A stretch of DNA of 64,000 nt, from assembly GCF_010731615.1 (NCBI RefSeq), contig NZ_AP022618.1:1178001-1242000 (forward strand), in the 5' to 3' direction. Below are positions 17,140-25,135 of this stretch, piece by piece. Made by a program: the position numbers and the translations under genes. This DNA is from Mycolicibacterium insubricum. GTDB taxonomy: Bacteria > Actinomycetota > Actinomycetes > Mycobacteriales > Mycobacteriaceae. Within the stretch, counting starts at the first letter, position 1. Each line of letters begins with the position of its first letter. Below the pieces are notes generated by a model that saw nothing but the letters and a program-made list of their open reading frames with translations, did no database searches and was not told the origin of the DNA.

Positions 17140-18230
17140 GTGGCGCAGACGAGACGAGCACCCGACCGATCTCGGTCGCCGAACTGCTGGCCAAGAACGG
17201 CACCATCGGGTCGCCCCCGGTCGGCGGCCGTCGTCGCCGGCGCCGCGGCAACGCGGATGCGGTGACCGTCGCCGAGCTGACCGGTGAGATCCCGATCATC
17301 CGGACCGGCGAGATGCCGGTGGTCACCGAGGATGATCTGAAGGCCGCCGACGCCGCCGAGACCGAGGCCGCCGAGACCGAGGCCGCCGCAATCGAAGCCC
17401 CAGAAGCCGAAGCCCCCGAGGTCGAGGCCCCGGCAGCACCGGAAGAGACCCCCGCCGCGTCGGAAGAACCCGCCGCCACGGCGGAGCCGACCGCCGAGGA
17501 GCCCGCCGAACAGCCCGAGTCGCTGTCCGAGCTGCCCCCCGCGCGGGCACACACCCCGTCGCCGCGGCGCGGCCGCGAAGCCCGACCCGAGCGCAGCCGG
17601 GATCCGCGCCCGGTGCGCCGCAGCATCCGCCCGCTCGCCAATGCGGCGGCGCCGGCCGCCGTCGAGGTGGTTACCGAGACCGAGACCGCCGTCGCCGCCG
17701 TCGGCGAGACCGCCGACGCCGAGCTGATGAGCCCGGACCTGATCGACGACGCCGACTTCGCGGCGGAATTCGAAAGCGATGCCGACGACGCCCTGTTCGG
17801 CGGCGACAGCGTCGTCGACGAGTTGGCGCGGCGCCGGTCGGAGCCGCTGGCGCTGCTTAATCCCGGCCCCGCGGCCGTCAGCGAGGAAACCGAGGAGCAC
17901 GCCGGGGCGGTCGAGGACACGCCGGACGAGGACGACGAGGACTACGACGACGAGCCGCTGACCCGCGGTCAGCAGATCCTGCGTGGCTCGGTGATCGCCT
18001 TCCAGTCGATTTTCGCCGTCGCGTTCGGCGCCGGCCTGTTCCTGGCCTTCGACCAGCTGTGGCAGTGGAACAACATCATTGCGCTGGTGCTGTCGGTGCT
18101 GGTCATCCTGGGCTTGGTGGTCGGCGTCCGGGTGGTGCGCAAGACCGAGGACATCGCCAGCACGCTGATCGCGGTGGTGGTCGGTGCCATGGTGACCCTC
18201 GGCCCGCTGGCACTGCAGCATTCGAGCTGA
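17136..18230 (+). CDS. Acidic Ala/Glu-rich membrane protein (Rv0497-type)
   Basis: 364 residues; the ATG overlaps the ppx stop. A long cytoplasmic-looking N-terminal part contains RRRRRGNAD near residue 28, then Ala-Glu-Thr-Pro repeats (AAETEAAETEAA; EAPEAEAPEVEAP) from about 68 to 130, an Arg-rich stretch REARPERSRDPRPVRRS and a second acidic region with many Asp/Glu. Three hydrophobic segments follow at the C-terminus (about 285-305, 312-330 and 343-360). The unstructured, Thr-rich head suits regulation by Ser/Thr kinases, but that is inference. Function unknown. Confidence 0.8.
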   Translation: MSGADETSTRPISVAELLAKNGTIGSPPVGGRRRRRRGNADAVTVAELTGEIPIIRTGEMPVVTEDDLKAADAAETEAAETEAAAIEAPEAEAPEVEAPAAPEETPAASEEPAATAEPTAEEPAEQPESLSELPPARAHTPSPRRGREARPERSRDPRPVRRSIRPLANAAAPAAVEVVTETETAVAAVGETADAELMSPDLIDDADFAAEFESDADDALFGGDSVVDELARRRSEPLALLNPGPAAVSEETEEHAGAVEDTPDEDDEDYDDEPLTRGQQILRGSVIAFQSIFAVAFGAGLFLAFDQLWQWNNIIALVLSVLVILGLVVGVRVVRKTEDIASTLIAVVVGAMVTLGPLALQHSS

Positions 18231-18243
18231 CCGGCAACCCGAC

Positions 18244-19089
18244 GTGCGCCCCGCGATCAAGGTCGGCCTGTCGACCGCCTCGGTGTACCCGTTGCGCGCC
18301 GAGGCCGCCTTCGAATACGCCGCCCGGCTCGGCTACGACGGCGTCGAGCTGATGGTTTGGGCCGAATCGGTCAGTCAGGACATCGACGCGGTGGCCCGAC
18401 TGTCGGCCAAGTATTCGGTCCCGGTGCTGTCCGTGCACGCGCCGTGCCTGCTGATCTCCCAGCGGGTCTGGGGTGCCAATCCGATCGCCAAGCTGGAACG
18501 CAGCGTCCGCGCGGCCGAACATCTGGGCGCCGAAACCGTGGTGGTGCACCCGCCGTTCCGCTGGCAGCGCCGCTACGCCGCGGGGTTCTCCGAGCAGGTC
18601 GCTGAGCTGGAGTCGAACAGTCACGTGCTGGTGGCGGTGGAGAACATGTTCCCGTTCCGCACCGATCGGTTCTTCGGCACCGGGGCACCGTCGATCGAGC
18701 GGATGCGCCGCCGCGGTGGGCTCCCCGGGCCCGGCATTTCGGCGTTCGCGCCGTCCTACGACCCGCTCGACGGCAACCACGCGCACTACACGCTGGATCT
18801 GTCGCACACCGCGACGGCCGGGACCGACGCCCTGGAGATGGCCGCCCGGATGGGCGACGGCCTGGTGCACCTGCATCTGTGCGACGGCAACGGTGCGGCC
18901 GCCGACGAGCACCTGGTGCCCGGCCGCGGCACCCAGCCCACCGCCCAGGTGTGCCAGAACCTGGCGGCCAGCGATTTCAGCGGGCACGTCGTGCTCGAGG
19001 TCACCACCTCGTCGGCGCGTGACGACGCCGAGCGCACCGCGCTGCTGGCCGAATCGCTGCAGTTCGCCAGGACCCATCTGCTGCGCTGA
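18244..19089 (+). CDS. Sugar phosphate isomerase/epimerase-like TIM-barrel protein
   Basis: 281 residues from GTG 18244. The sequence follows the AP-endonuclease-2 / xylose-isomerase-like TIM barrel: VGLSTASVYP at the start, GYDGVELMVW, PVLSVHAPC, VVVHPPFRWQ, VAVENMFP, LDLSHTATAG, and HLHLCDGNG near the end. The His, Glu and Asp residues at the ends of these strands are the usual metal ligands. Substrate not predictable. It lies between the Rv0497-type gene and proC, as in M. tuberculosis (Rv0498). Confidence 0.85.
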   Translation: MRPAIKVGLSTASVYPLRAEAAFEYAARLGYDGVELMVWAESVSQDIDAVARLSAKYSVPVLSVHAPCLLISQRVWGANPIAKLERSVRAAEHLGAETVVVHPPFRWQRRYAAGFSEQVAELESNSHVLVAVENMFPFRTDRFFGTGAPSIERMRRRGGLPGPGISAFAPSYDPLDGNHAHYTLDLSHTATAGTDALEMAARMGDGLVHLHLCDGNGAAADEHLVPGRGTQPTAQVCQNLAASDFSGHVVLEVTTSSARDDAERTALLAESLQFARTHLLR

Positions 19090-19100
19090 TCAACAGCCGC

Positions 19101-19106
19101 TAGGGT
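19101..19106 (+). promoter_or_regulatory. Putative -10 box (TAGGGT) for proC
   Basis: TAGGGT is followed by 7 nt and the ATG at 19114, again the leaderless arrangement. Confidence 0.45.
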
Positions 19107-19113
19107 CGGTCAA

Positions 19114-19989
19114 ATGGCGAGAATCGCAATCATCGGTGGCGGCAACATGGGCGAGGCACTGTTGGCGGGGCTGCTGCGCAGCGGCCGCCAGGTGAAGGAC
19201 CTGGTGGTCGCCGAGCGGGCGCCGGCCCGCACCGAACACCTGTCGCAGACCTACGGCGTGCAGGTGACCGGCTCGATCACCGACGCCGCCGCGCACGCCG
19301 ACTACGTGGTGGTGGCGGTCAAACCCGCCGATGTCACCGCGGCGGTGAACGCCATCGCCGAGGCCGCCGCGATCGCCGAGGACAGCAGCACCGAGCAGGT
19401 CTTCGTGACGGTGGCCGCGGGTGTGGGTACCGGATTCTTCGAGTCCAAGTTGCCGGCCGGATCCGCTGTGGTCCGGGCGATGCCCAATACCCCGGCGCTG
19501 GTCGGCGCCGGGGTCACCGCGGTGGCGCGCGGGCGCTTCACCACCGATGAGCAGCTTTCCGCGGCCGCCGGGTTGTTCGAGGCCGTGGGGGAGGTGTTGA
19601 CGGTCTCAGAGGCGCAACTGGACGCCGTTACGGCCGTCTCAGGGTCGGGCCCGGCCTACTTCTTCCTGATGGTGGAGGCGTTGGTGGATGCGGGTGTGGC
19701 GGCCGGCCTGGCCCGGGCGGTGGCCACCGATCTGGCCGTTCAGACCATGGCTGGGTCGGCCGCGATGATGCTGGACCGGATGGACGGTGAGCGCGGCGGT
19801 GCGGACGGCACCCGGCCGTCCGGCGTCGACACCACCGCCGCGCAGCTGCGCGCCATGGTTACCTCGCCGGGGGGTACCACCGCCGCCGGCCTGCGGGAAC
19901 TGGAACGCGGAGGTTTGCGGGCGGCCGTCGCCGCTGCGGTCGAAGCCGCAAAAACGCGGTCTGAGCAGCTCGGAATCACATCGGAGTAG
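19114..19989 (+). CDS. proC: Pyrroline-5-carboxylate reductase ProC
   Basis: Last step of proline synthesis: reduces 1-pyrroline-5-carboxylate with NAD(P)H. 291 residues. Rossmann motif IIGGGNMGEALLAGLL (6-21), VVVAVKPADV near 69, and VVRAMPNTPALVGAG near 122. The family signature is ALVDAGVAAGLAR and its neighbour VSGSGPAYFFLMVEAL (catalytic domain), followed by MVTSPGGTTAAGLRELE near the end. A loop with DGERGGADGTRPSG is slightly longer than usual. Cytoplasmic, decameric in related proteins. Confidence 0.95.
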   Translation: MARIAIIGGGNMGEALLAGLLRSGRQVKDLVVAERAPARTEHLSQTYGVQVTGSITDAAAHADYVVVAVKPADVTAAVNAIAEAAAIAEDSSTEQVFVTVAAGVGTGFFESKLPAGSAVVRAMPNTPALVGAGVTAVARGRFTTDEQLSAAAGLFEAVGEVLTVSEAQLDAVTAVSGSGPAYFFLMVEALVDAGVAAGLARAVATDLAVQTMAGSAAMMLDRMDGERGGADGTRPSGVDTTAAQLRAMVTSPGGTTAAGLRELERGGLRAAVAAAVEAAKTRSEQLGITSE

Positions 19990-20126
19990 TTCTAAAATTT
20001 TCAACGGATTACCCCACACCCGTCGCAGTAACCCCACCTGTCCCGCTATTCTCCTCGTGTAAGCACGCGTCGTACCAACGGTGGGGAAGCCGCTGGAACT
20101 GGCCGTGCCTGAAGGAATGGGTTGCG

Positions 20127-20375
20127 ATGACGGCTATGAACGGACCATCCGGAAGCGGCAAAGGTGCACGTGAGGGAGCTGGCGACGCCCAGCCCGGCGC
20201 GACGCAATTTCTCACCGTCGCCGAGGTCGCCGCACTGATGCGGGTGTCCAAGATGACGGTGTACCGCCTGGTGCACAACGGCGAGCTGCAGGCCGTTCGC
20301 GTCGGCCGGTCCTTCCGGGTGCACGCCAAGGCCGTTCACGACATGCTGGAGAACTCCTACTTCGACGCCGGATAG
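20127..20375 (+). CDS. Small excisionase/BldC-like helix-turn-helix protein (Rv0500A-type)
   Basis: 82 residues. After a flexible Gly/Ala-rich 27 residues comes a MerR-like winged helix: FLTVAEVAALMRVSKMTVYRLVHNGE, then QAVRVGRSFRVHAKAVHDML. This is the excisionase (Xis)/BldC type, which binds DNA but has no effector domain. There are no phage genes nearby and the gene is conserved at this place in mycobacteria, so it is a resident regulator rather than a phage excisionase. Its targets are unknown. A 522-bp repeat-bearing spacer separates it from the bS22 gene. Confidence 0.85.
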   Translation: MTAMNGPSGSGKGAREGAGDAQPGATQFLTVAEVAALMRVSKMTVYRLVHNGELQAVRVGRSFRVHAKAVHDMLENSYFDAG

Positions 20376-20520
20376 CCTCCGCGCATCGTTTCGGTTCCCG
20401 GCGGCCCGGCCTTGGGCTTCCGGCCCCGGCCTCCGGCTTTCGGCGTCCCCAGTGCAACCTGTGGATAACCCGCCTGGCGCCCTGATTTCGCCCGGATTCC
20501 ACGCCACCGCTGCACCTAAC

Positions 20521-20670
20521 TGGTTCGTCAACGTATGCGGCGGGGTTGATGTACCAGTTGCGAACGCGGGCGTCTGCCGCGGTCTCTGGTGACCTGGGGT
20601 TTTGTCGTCGGTGATCGGCGCGGTGTGCACACAACTGGTTCGTCAAGTGTGCGGCGCGGTTGGCGTACCA
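20521..20670. repeat. Paired-palindrome element, copy 2
   Basis: Box 1 (20521-20556) begins AACTGGTTCGTCAA and ends GTACCAGTT. Box 2 (20636-20670) begins AACTGGTTCGTCAA and ends GTACCAGTT, one base shorter. The boxes share about 80% of bases with each other. Left arms are exactly 115 bp apart and 79 bp lie between the boxes, as in the copies at 3643 and 31498. Only AACTGGT/ACCAGTT (7 bp) pairs here, so the arms have diverged while spacing stayed fixed. Confidence 0.75.
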
Positions 20671-20715
20671 GTTATGTGCACCGGCGTTCCGCCGCGCAAA
20701 TGGTCGGATCCGGCC

Positions 20716-20805
20716 AGCGCTGGCTCCGCAAGCTCCGCCCGCTCGGCCTACACCTCCGAAGGCACTCGATGCGCTCGCGCCAACTCCGCCTACGTTCGCC
20801 GGACC
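20716..20805. repeat. GC-rich dispersed repeat, intergenic copy
   Basis: CTCCGCAAGCTCCGC (20724-20738) also occurs inside menE (50258-50272), and the 30 bp at 20761-20790 match the repeat near 53669 at about 28 positions. This ties three loci in the window to one repeat family. Confidence 0.6.
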
Positions 20806-20897
20806 GCCCGCTTTCCCGTTGCGCCCGGTCTTTCGGTAAGGTAGCCGGGTTGTGTCAGGAGCGGCGTCTCGCGCCGCGTGCGTAGTCAGCGGAGTCC

Positions 20898-20999
20898 ATG
20901 GGTTCAGTCATCAAGAAGCGGCGTAAGCGGATGTCGAAGAAGAAGCATCGCAAACTGCTCCGTCGCACCCGGGTGCAGCGCAGAAAACTCGGCAAGTAG
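20898..20999 (+). CDS. Ribosomal protein bS22 (33 residues)
   Basis: ATG 20898 to TAG 20999 encodes 33 residues, starting [17 protein letters not shown] and ending VQRRKLGK, with 19 Lys/Arg. This matches the AURKAIP1/COX24-like mini-protein identified as bS22 in mycobacterial 30S subunits, where it sits near the decoding region in contact with 16S rRNA. It is too short for many gene callers. GGAG lies 4 nt before the ATG. It is widely conserved in Actinobacteria next to the small excisionase-like gene upstream. Confidence 0.92.
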
Positions 21000-21034
21000 C
21001 GCGCGCTGTGCCGCCGCGCGGCGTGCCCGGTCGG

Positions 21035-21040
21035 TAGCCT
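21035..21040 (+). promoter_or_regulatory. Putative -10 box (TAGCCT) for the epimerase gene
   Basis: TAGCCT is followed by 6 nt and ATG 21047; leaderless geometry. Confidence 0.4.
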
Positions 21041-21046
21041 GTCGGG

Positions 21047-22132
21047 ATGGATTCCGGACGGGGTGGCGACGGCGCCGAGCAGACGGGCGCCGACGGACCG
21101 AAGGTGGTACTGGTCACCGGGGCCTGCCGATTCCTCGGGGGCTACCTGACCGCGCGGCTGGCACAGAACCCGGCGATCAAGCAGGTCATCGCGGTTGACG
21201 CGGTGGCGCCGACCAAGGATATGCAGCGCCGGATGGGCCGGGCCGAATTCGTTCGGGCCGACATCCGGAATCCGTTCATCGCCAAGGTTATTCGCAACGG
21301 CGATGTCGACACCGTGGTGCACGCCGCGGCGGCGTCCTACGTTCCCCGATCCGGGGGCCGGGCCACGTTGAAGGAACTCAACGTGATGGGCGCCATGCAG
21401 TTGTTCGCGGCCTGCCAGAAGGCGCCGCTGGTACGACGGGTGATCCTCAAGTCCACCTCCGAGATCTACGGCTCCAGCGCCTACGACCCGGTGATGTTCA
21501 CCGAGGACAGCAGTGCCCGCCGGCCACCCGGCGAGGGCTTCGCCCGCGACAGCATCGACATCGAGAGCTACGCCCGCGGGCTCGGCCGCCGTCGTCCCGA
21601 CATCGCGGTGACCATCCTGCGGCTGGCCAACATGATCGGTCCGGCGATGGACACCGCACTGTCGCGGTACCTGGCCGGGCCGGTGGTGCCGACGGTCGCC
21701 GGGCGTGACGCCCGGTTGCAGCTGTTGCATGAGCAGGATGCGCTCGGGGCGCTGGAGCACGCCACGGTGGCCGGCCGTTCCGGCACCTTCAACATCGGGG
21801 CCAAGGGCATCATCATGATGTCGCAGGCGGTTCGGCGGTCCGGCCGGCTCGCGCTGCCGCTGCCGACGCTGGGGGTGCGGCTGATGGACTCGGTGGTGCG
21901 GGCCACCGGCAGCGGGGAGATCACTCGCGATCAACTTGATTACATGACTTTCGGCCGGGTGATGGACACCACCCGGATGCGCAATGAGCTGGGGTTCGAG
22001 CCAAAATGGAGCACCCTGGAGGCGTTCGACGACTACGTTCGCGGGCGGGGTTTGACTGCCATCTTCGACCCGCGGTGGGTACTCTCTTTGGAAGACCGCG
22101 CGGTTGCATTGGCGCAACGTTGGGGGAACTGA
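21047..22132 (+). CDS. galE2: NAD-dependent epimerase/dehydratase (GalE2-type extended SDR)
   Basis: 361 residues. Nucleotide-binding motif VTGACRFLGGYL (residues 23-34) is a variant of TGxxGxxG. VRADIRNP, VHAAAASYV and a Ser-rich KSTSEIYGSSAYDP segment follow. The usual YxxxK triad is altered (SYARGLGRRRPD stands where YxxSK is expected), so true UDP-galactose epimerase activity is doubtful. The name follows the M. tuberculosis annotation. It probably acts on a nucleotide-linked or lipid-linked substrate. It lies 83 bp before the acyltransferase on the same strand, which hints at envelope metabolism. Confidence 0.75.
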   Translation: MDSGRGGDGAEQTGADGPKVVLVTGACRFLGGYLTARLAQNPAIKQVIAVDAVAPTKDMQRRMGRAEFVRADIRNPFIAKVIRNGDVDTVVHAAAASYVPRSGGRATLKELNVMGAMQLFAACQKAPLVRRVILKSTSEIYGSSAYDPVMFTEDSSARRPPGEGFARDSIDIESYARGLGRRRPDIAVTILRLANMIGPAMDTALSRYLAGPVVPTVAGRDARLQLLHEQDALGALEHATVAGRSGTFNIGAKGIIMMSQAVRRSGRLALPLPTLGVRLMDSVVRATGSGEITRDQLDYMTFGRVMDTTRMRNELGFEPKWSTLEAFDDYVRGRGLTAIFDPRWVLSLEDRAVALAQRWGN

Positions 22133-22215
22133 GCGTGCGGTCGGATTCAGCCGCTGTCGAGTTCGGCGCAGATAGAAGTCGGCGTTACCGGTCGATGCAG
22201 GGGAGAAGGTGAATC

Positions 22216-23262
22216 ATGGCAACTGAGTCCGAAGCGAATGTCATTCCGCTGTATAGCAATTCGAGTCGCGTGTCGGCCGCGAGGCGCAATGCGCTGCGGG
22301 CCGAGGCGGCCCGTCGGCACCCGTCTCTGCTGTCAGATCCCGACCAGCGCACCGCCGAGGAACTCGCCGCCGTCGTGCACGAGTTCGACGCCTCCCGCAC
22401 CGGCGGCGTCGACGCCCCCAATGAACTCGCCCAGCGGATCGCCTCGGTCGCGGACTTCCTGCGCAAGCGGCTGACCGGCGACTACGTCGTCGACGATTTC
22501 GGCTTCGACCGCCATCTCAACGAGGGTGTCTTCCTGCCGGCGCTGCGGGTGCTGTTCAACTCGTGGTTCCGGGTGTCGGTCACCGGGATCGAGAACCTGC
22601 CGATCGAGGGCGCCGGACTGGTGGTGGCCAACCACGCGGGCGTGCTGCCGCTGGACGGCCTGATGGCCTCGGTCGCCGTGCACGACCATCACCCGACGCA
22701 TCGGGATCTGCGGCTGCTGGCCGCCGACCTGGTGTTCGACATGCCGGTGCTGGGTCAGGCGGCCCGCAAGGCCGGCCACACCATGGCCTGTACCGCCGAC
22801 GCGAACCGGTTGCTGGACTCCGGCGAGCTGACCGCCGTGTTCCCGGAGGGCTACAAGGGCCTGGGTAAGCACTACCGCGACCGGTACAAGCTGCAGCGGT
22901 TCGGCCGCGGCGGCTTCGTGTCGGCCGCACTGCGCACCAAGGCGCCGATCATCCCGTGCTCGATCGTCGGGTCCGAGGAGATCTACCCGATGATCGCCGA
23001 CGTCAAGCTGCTGGCCCGGCTGCTGGGTCTGCCGTACTTCCCGGTGACGCCGCTGTTCCCGCTGGCCGGACCGGCCGGGCTGATCCCGCTGCCGTCCAAG
23101 TGGCACATCGCCTTCGGTGCCCCGATCGAAACCGCCGACTACGACGAGTCCGCCGCCGACGATCCGATGGTCACCTTCGAACTGACCGACCAGGTCCGCG
23201 AGACCATCCAGCAGACGCTATATCAGCTGCTGGGTATGCGCAGCAACACGTTCCTGGGCTGA
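22216..23262 (+). CDS. PlsC-type acyltransferase
   Basis: 348 residues. The acyltransferase block VVANHAGVLPLDG (HX4D motif shifted as NHAGVLPLD) lies near residue 138, and the acyl-acceptor FPEGYKGLGK near 214, followed by FGRGGFVSAAL and IIPCSIVGSEEIYP. These are the four blocks of the lysophospholipid/glycerol-3-phosphate acyltransferase family. A GGGGAGAAGGTG ribosome site just before the ATG supports the start. Works at the inner membrane face on lipid precursors; exact substrate unknown. Equivalent to Rv0502 by position; the mycolate cyclopropane synthase that follows it in M. tuberculosis is absent here. Confidence 0.85.
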   Translation: MATESEANVIPLYSNSSRVSAARRNALRAEAARRHPSLLSDPDQRTAEELAAVVHEFDASRTGGVDAPNELAQRIASVADFLRKRLTGDYVVDDFGFDRHLNEGVFLPALRVLFNSWFRVSVTGIENLPIEGAGLVVANHAGVLPLDGLMASVAVHDHHPTHRDLRLLAADLVFDMPVLGQAARKAGHTMACTADANRLLDSGELTAVFPEGYKGLGKHYRDRYKLQRFGRGGFVSAALRTKAPIIPCSIVGSEEIYPMIADVKLLARLLGLPYFPVTPLFPLAGPAGLIPLPSKWHIAFGAPIETADYDESAADDPMVTFELTDQVRETIQQTLYQLLGMRSNTFLG

Positions 23263-23278
23263 GCCCGGAGCCGGGCTG

Positions 23279-23776
23279 CTACAGCCCCAGCCGGGCGGCG
23301 ATGGCGGCGACCTGCTCGTTGGCCTCGGTGTCGCTGTTGGCCTCGCCGATCATGGTGACGATGCTGGTGATGACGGGTTCGCCCGCGTCGTCGGTGACCT
23401 CCGAGCGCAGTTCGACGATCACCGTGCCGTGCGACTCGATCATCGAATCCAGGTACGAGTCGAAGTAGAGCTTGTCGCCGCTGACCAGCGGACGGTGGAA
23501 CCGGAATTTCTGGTCCCGGTGGATCACCCGGGCCAGGTTGATGCCGACGTCGAAACGCTTGAACATGTCCAGCTGCACCCGGCGCCCGGCGACCGCCACG
23601 AAGGTCAGCGACGCCAGCACGGCATCGTGGCCGAGCTCGGCCGCCGCGGCGGCCTGGAAGTGCGCGGGGTGGTCGTCCTGGACCGCGCGGGCGTACTCGC
23701 CGACCTTCTGGCGCCCGACCTGGAAATAGTCGGGGTAGCGGTAGTGGGTACCGATGATCTCGTCAGCAATGCTCAT
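23279..23776 (-). CDS. MaoC/FAS1-dehydratase-like hotdog protein (UPF0336, HadA-like)
   Basis: 165 residues. The sequence follows the N-terminal hotdog domain of FAS-I dehydratase and of HadA/Had[33 protein letters not shown], a helix region with [16 protein letters not shown], and the substrate-side strands [21 protein letters not shown]. The hydratase-2 motif with its catalytic Asp/His is not present, as is usual for the non-catalytic partner subunits. Known family members pair with HadB in mycolic acid elongation. Role here is uncertain. Corresponds to Rv0504c; converges on the acyltransferase gene. Confidence 0.8.
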   Translation of the reverse strand: MSIADEIIGTHYRYPDYFQVGRQKVGEYARAVQDDHPAHFQAAAAAELGHDAVLASLTFVAVAGRRVQLDMFKRFDVGINLARVIHRDQKFRFHRPLVSGDKLYFDSYLDSMIESHGTVIVELRSEVTDDAGEPVITSIVTMIGEANSDTEANEQVAAIAARLGL

Positions 23777-23841
23777 GGCAGGTTTCGTCCCCTAGAAGGC
23801 AAGTACTACTCGGCGGCGCAGTTTATCAAGACGCGGCCCGG

Positions 23842-24708
23842 TCACCGGCGGTCGTTGCGCCGCGACGCCAGCGCCGCGAGCACACCACCGGCCGCGCCGA
23901 GCGCCAGCGCCGAGGGCACCCCGATCCGGGCGGCCTTGCGCGCGGTGCGGAAATCGCGCACCTCCCAGCCCCGGGCCCGGGCGTATTCCCGCAGGTCACC
24001 GTCGGGATTGATGGCGACGGCGGTACCGACCAGGTTGAGCATCGGCACGTCGTTGTAGCTGTCGGAGTAGGCCGTGCAGCGGCGCAGGTTGAGCCCTTCG
24101 CGAATGGCCAGCGCCCGAACCGCGTGCGCCTTGCCCGGGCCGTGCAGGATCTCGCCGACCAGTCGGCCGGTGAACACGCCGTCGACGGATTCGGCGACGG
24201 TGCCCAGCGCCCCGGTCAGGCCGAGGCGGCGCGCGATGATCTCGGCCAGCTCATACGGCGTGGCGGTGACCAGCCACACCTGCTGGCCGGCGTCGAGGTG
24301 CATCTGCGCCATCGCCCGGGTGCCGGACCAGATCTTGTCCGCGATGATCTCGTCGTAGATCTGCTCGCCGGCCTCGGTGAGCTCGGACGTCGGGCGTCCC
24401 TCGATGAACGCCAGCGCCTTGCGGCGTCCCTCGGCGACGTCGTCGCTGTTCTCCCGGCCGGTCAGCTGGAACTTGGCCTGGGCGAAGACGAACTTCGCCA
24501 CGTCGGCGTAGGTGAAGTACTTGCGCGCGGCCAGCCCGCGGGCGAAATGCACCAGCGACGATCCCTGGACCAGGGTGTTGTCGACGTCGAAGAACGCCGC
24601 CGCGGTCAGGTCCGACGGCGACGGGATCGCCGGGTCGGCCCGCAGATCGGCCACGGCACGTTCGGCGCTGGCATCGCCGGCCTCTGCCGCTTCGAAGTCG
24701 TCGGGCAT
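23842..24708 (-). CDS. serB1: HAD-superfamily hydrolase, SerB1-type
   Basis: 288 residues from ATG 24708. HAD motif [23 protein letters not shown] lies near residue 38 (nucleophile Asp and second Asp in DVDNT); motif II is WLVTATPYE and motif III/IV is [13 protein letters not shown], with a conserved Lys in GKAHAV. This is the HAD-IB (phosphoserine phosphatase-like/CicA) group. Dephosphorylation of phosphoserine is annotated for the M. tuberculosis equivalent, but the substrate is unproven. The C-terminus has a hydrophobic stretch ([18 protein letters not shown]) that may tether it to the membrane. Confidence 0.85.
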   Translation of the reverse strand: MPDDFEAAEAGDASAERAVADLRADPAIPSPSDLTAAAFFDVDNTLVQGSSLVHFARGLAARKYFTYADVAKFVFAQAKFQLTGRENSDDVAEGRRKALAFIEGRPTSELTEAGEQIYDEIIADKIWSGTRAMAQMHLDAGQQVWLVTATPYELAEIIARRLGLTGALGTVAESVDGVFTGRLVGEILHGPGKAHAVRALAIREGLNLRRCTAYSDSYNDVPMLNLVGTAVAINPDGDLREYARARGWEVRDFRTARKAARIGVPSALALGAAGGVLAALASRRNDRR

Positions 24709-24768
24709 TGCTCCCCCTGATCAAAGGCGCTCGGACCACAACCTTAGCGAAATGTCAGAATGCTGCAG

Positions 24769-25023
24769 ATGCGCCGAGCCGAAGTCCAGCTGCTGACCCG
24801 GGCCGGGTGCGGACACTGCGTCCGGGCCGGCGAACAGTTGACCGCGCTGGCCGACGAGCTCGGGTTCGACCTGGCGATCGTCGACGTCGACGCGGCCGCG
24901 GCGGCCGGGAACTCCGCGCTGCGCGCCGAGTACGGCGACCGGCTGCCGGTGGTGCTGCTCGACGGCGCCGAACACAGCTACTGGGAGGTCGACGAACCCC
25001 GGTTGCGGGCCGATCTCGGATAA
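24769..25023 (+). CDS. Glutaredoxin-like thioredoxin-fold protein
   Basis: 84 residues from ATG 24769 (an ATG at 24760 is also possible). The redox motif GCGHCVRA lies near residue 13, with the CxxC spacing of thioredoxin-fold proteins; LPVVLLDG holds the cis-proline near residue 62. Size and pattern fit the DUF836/glutaredoxin-like family (Rv0508 position). CAGAAT lies 7 nt before ATG 24769. Just upstream of hemA on the same strand; no direct link to haem synthesis is known. Confidence 0.8.
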   Translation: MRRAEVQLLTRAGCGHCVRAGEQLTALADELGFDLAIVDVDAAAAAGNSALRAEYGDRLPVVLLDGAEHSYWEVDEPRLRADLG

Positions 25024-25057
25024 TTTGGCGGGCCGGACGGTGAACGTCTACCTTGGA

Positions 25058-25135
25058 ATGAGTTTTCTTCTCGGGATTTTGGCCGGTGAGGGCAAGGGAG
25101 CGGGCACGGTGATGGCCTCCAGGATGGCGCGATGA
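25058..25135 (+). CDS. Possible 25-codon upstream ORF of hemA
   Basis: ATG 25058 runs to a TGA (25133-25135) that overlaps the hemA ATG (25132) as ATGA. The peptide starts [16 protein letters not shown]. Translation termination here would place ribosomes on the hemA start. There is no clear ribosome site, and TACCTT (25049-25054) is too close for leaderless use, so this may be chance. Confidence 0.25.
   Translation: MSFLLGILAGEGKGAGTVMASRMAR

Larger units (their letters stand above)
20376..20897. other. 522-bp repeat-bearing spacer
   Basis: Contains no gene I can support. In order it holds a GC-rich stretch with GGCC/CCGG inverted repeats (about 20400-20440), the second paired-palindrome element (20521-20670), and one unit of a GC-rich dispersed repeat (about 20716-20805). 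The last 90 bp lead into bS22 and should carry its promoter; no clear -10/-35 pair stands out. Confidence 0.7.

Noticed and set aside
16194..18260. 688-codon minus-strand frame opposite ppx and the Rv0497-type gene
   Set aside because: Antisense shadow of two well-supported genes; no family features and skewed Arg/Gly composition.
20127..20375. Phage excisionase marking an integrated element
   Set aside because: No integrase, att repeats or phage genes nearby, and the gene is conserved at this place in mycobacteria.
20718..20800. tRNA-like or structured RNA gene in the spacer before bS22
   Set aside because: No cloverleaf or anticodon arm can be drawn; the sequence belongs to the GC-rich repeat family instead.
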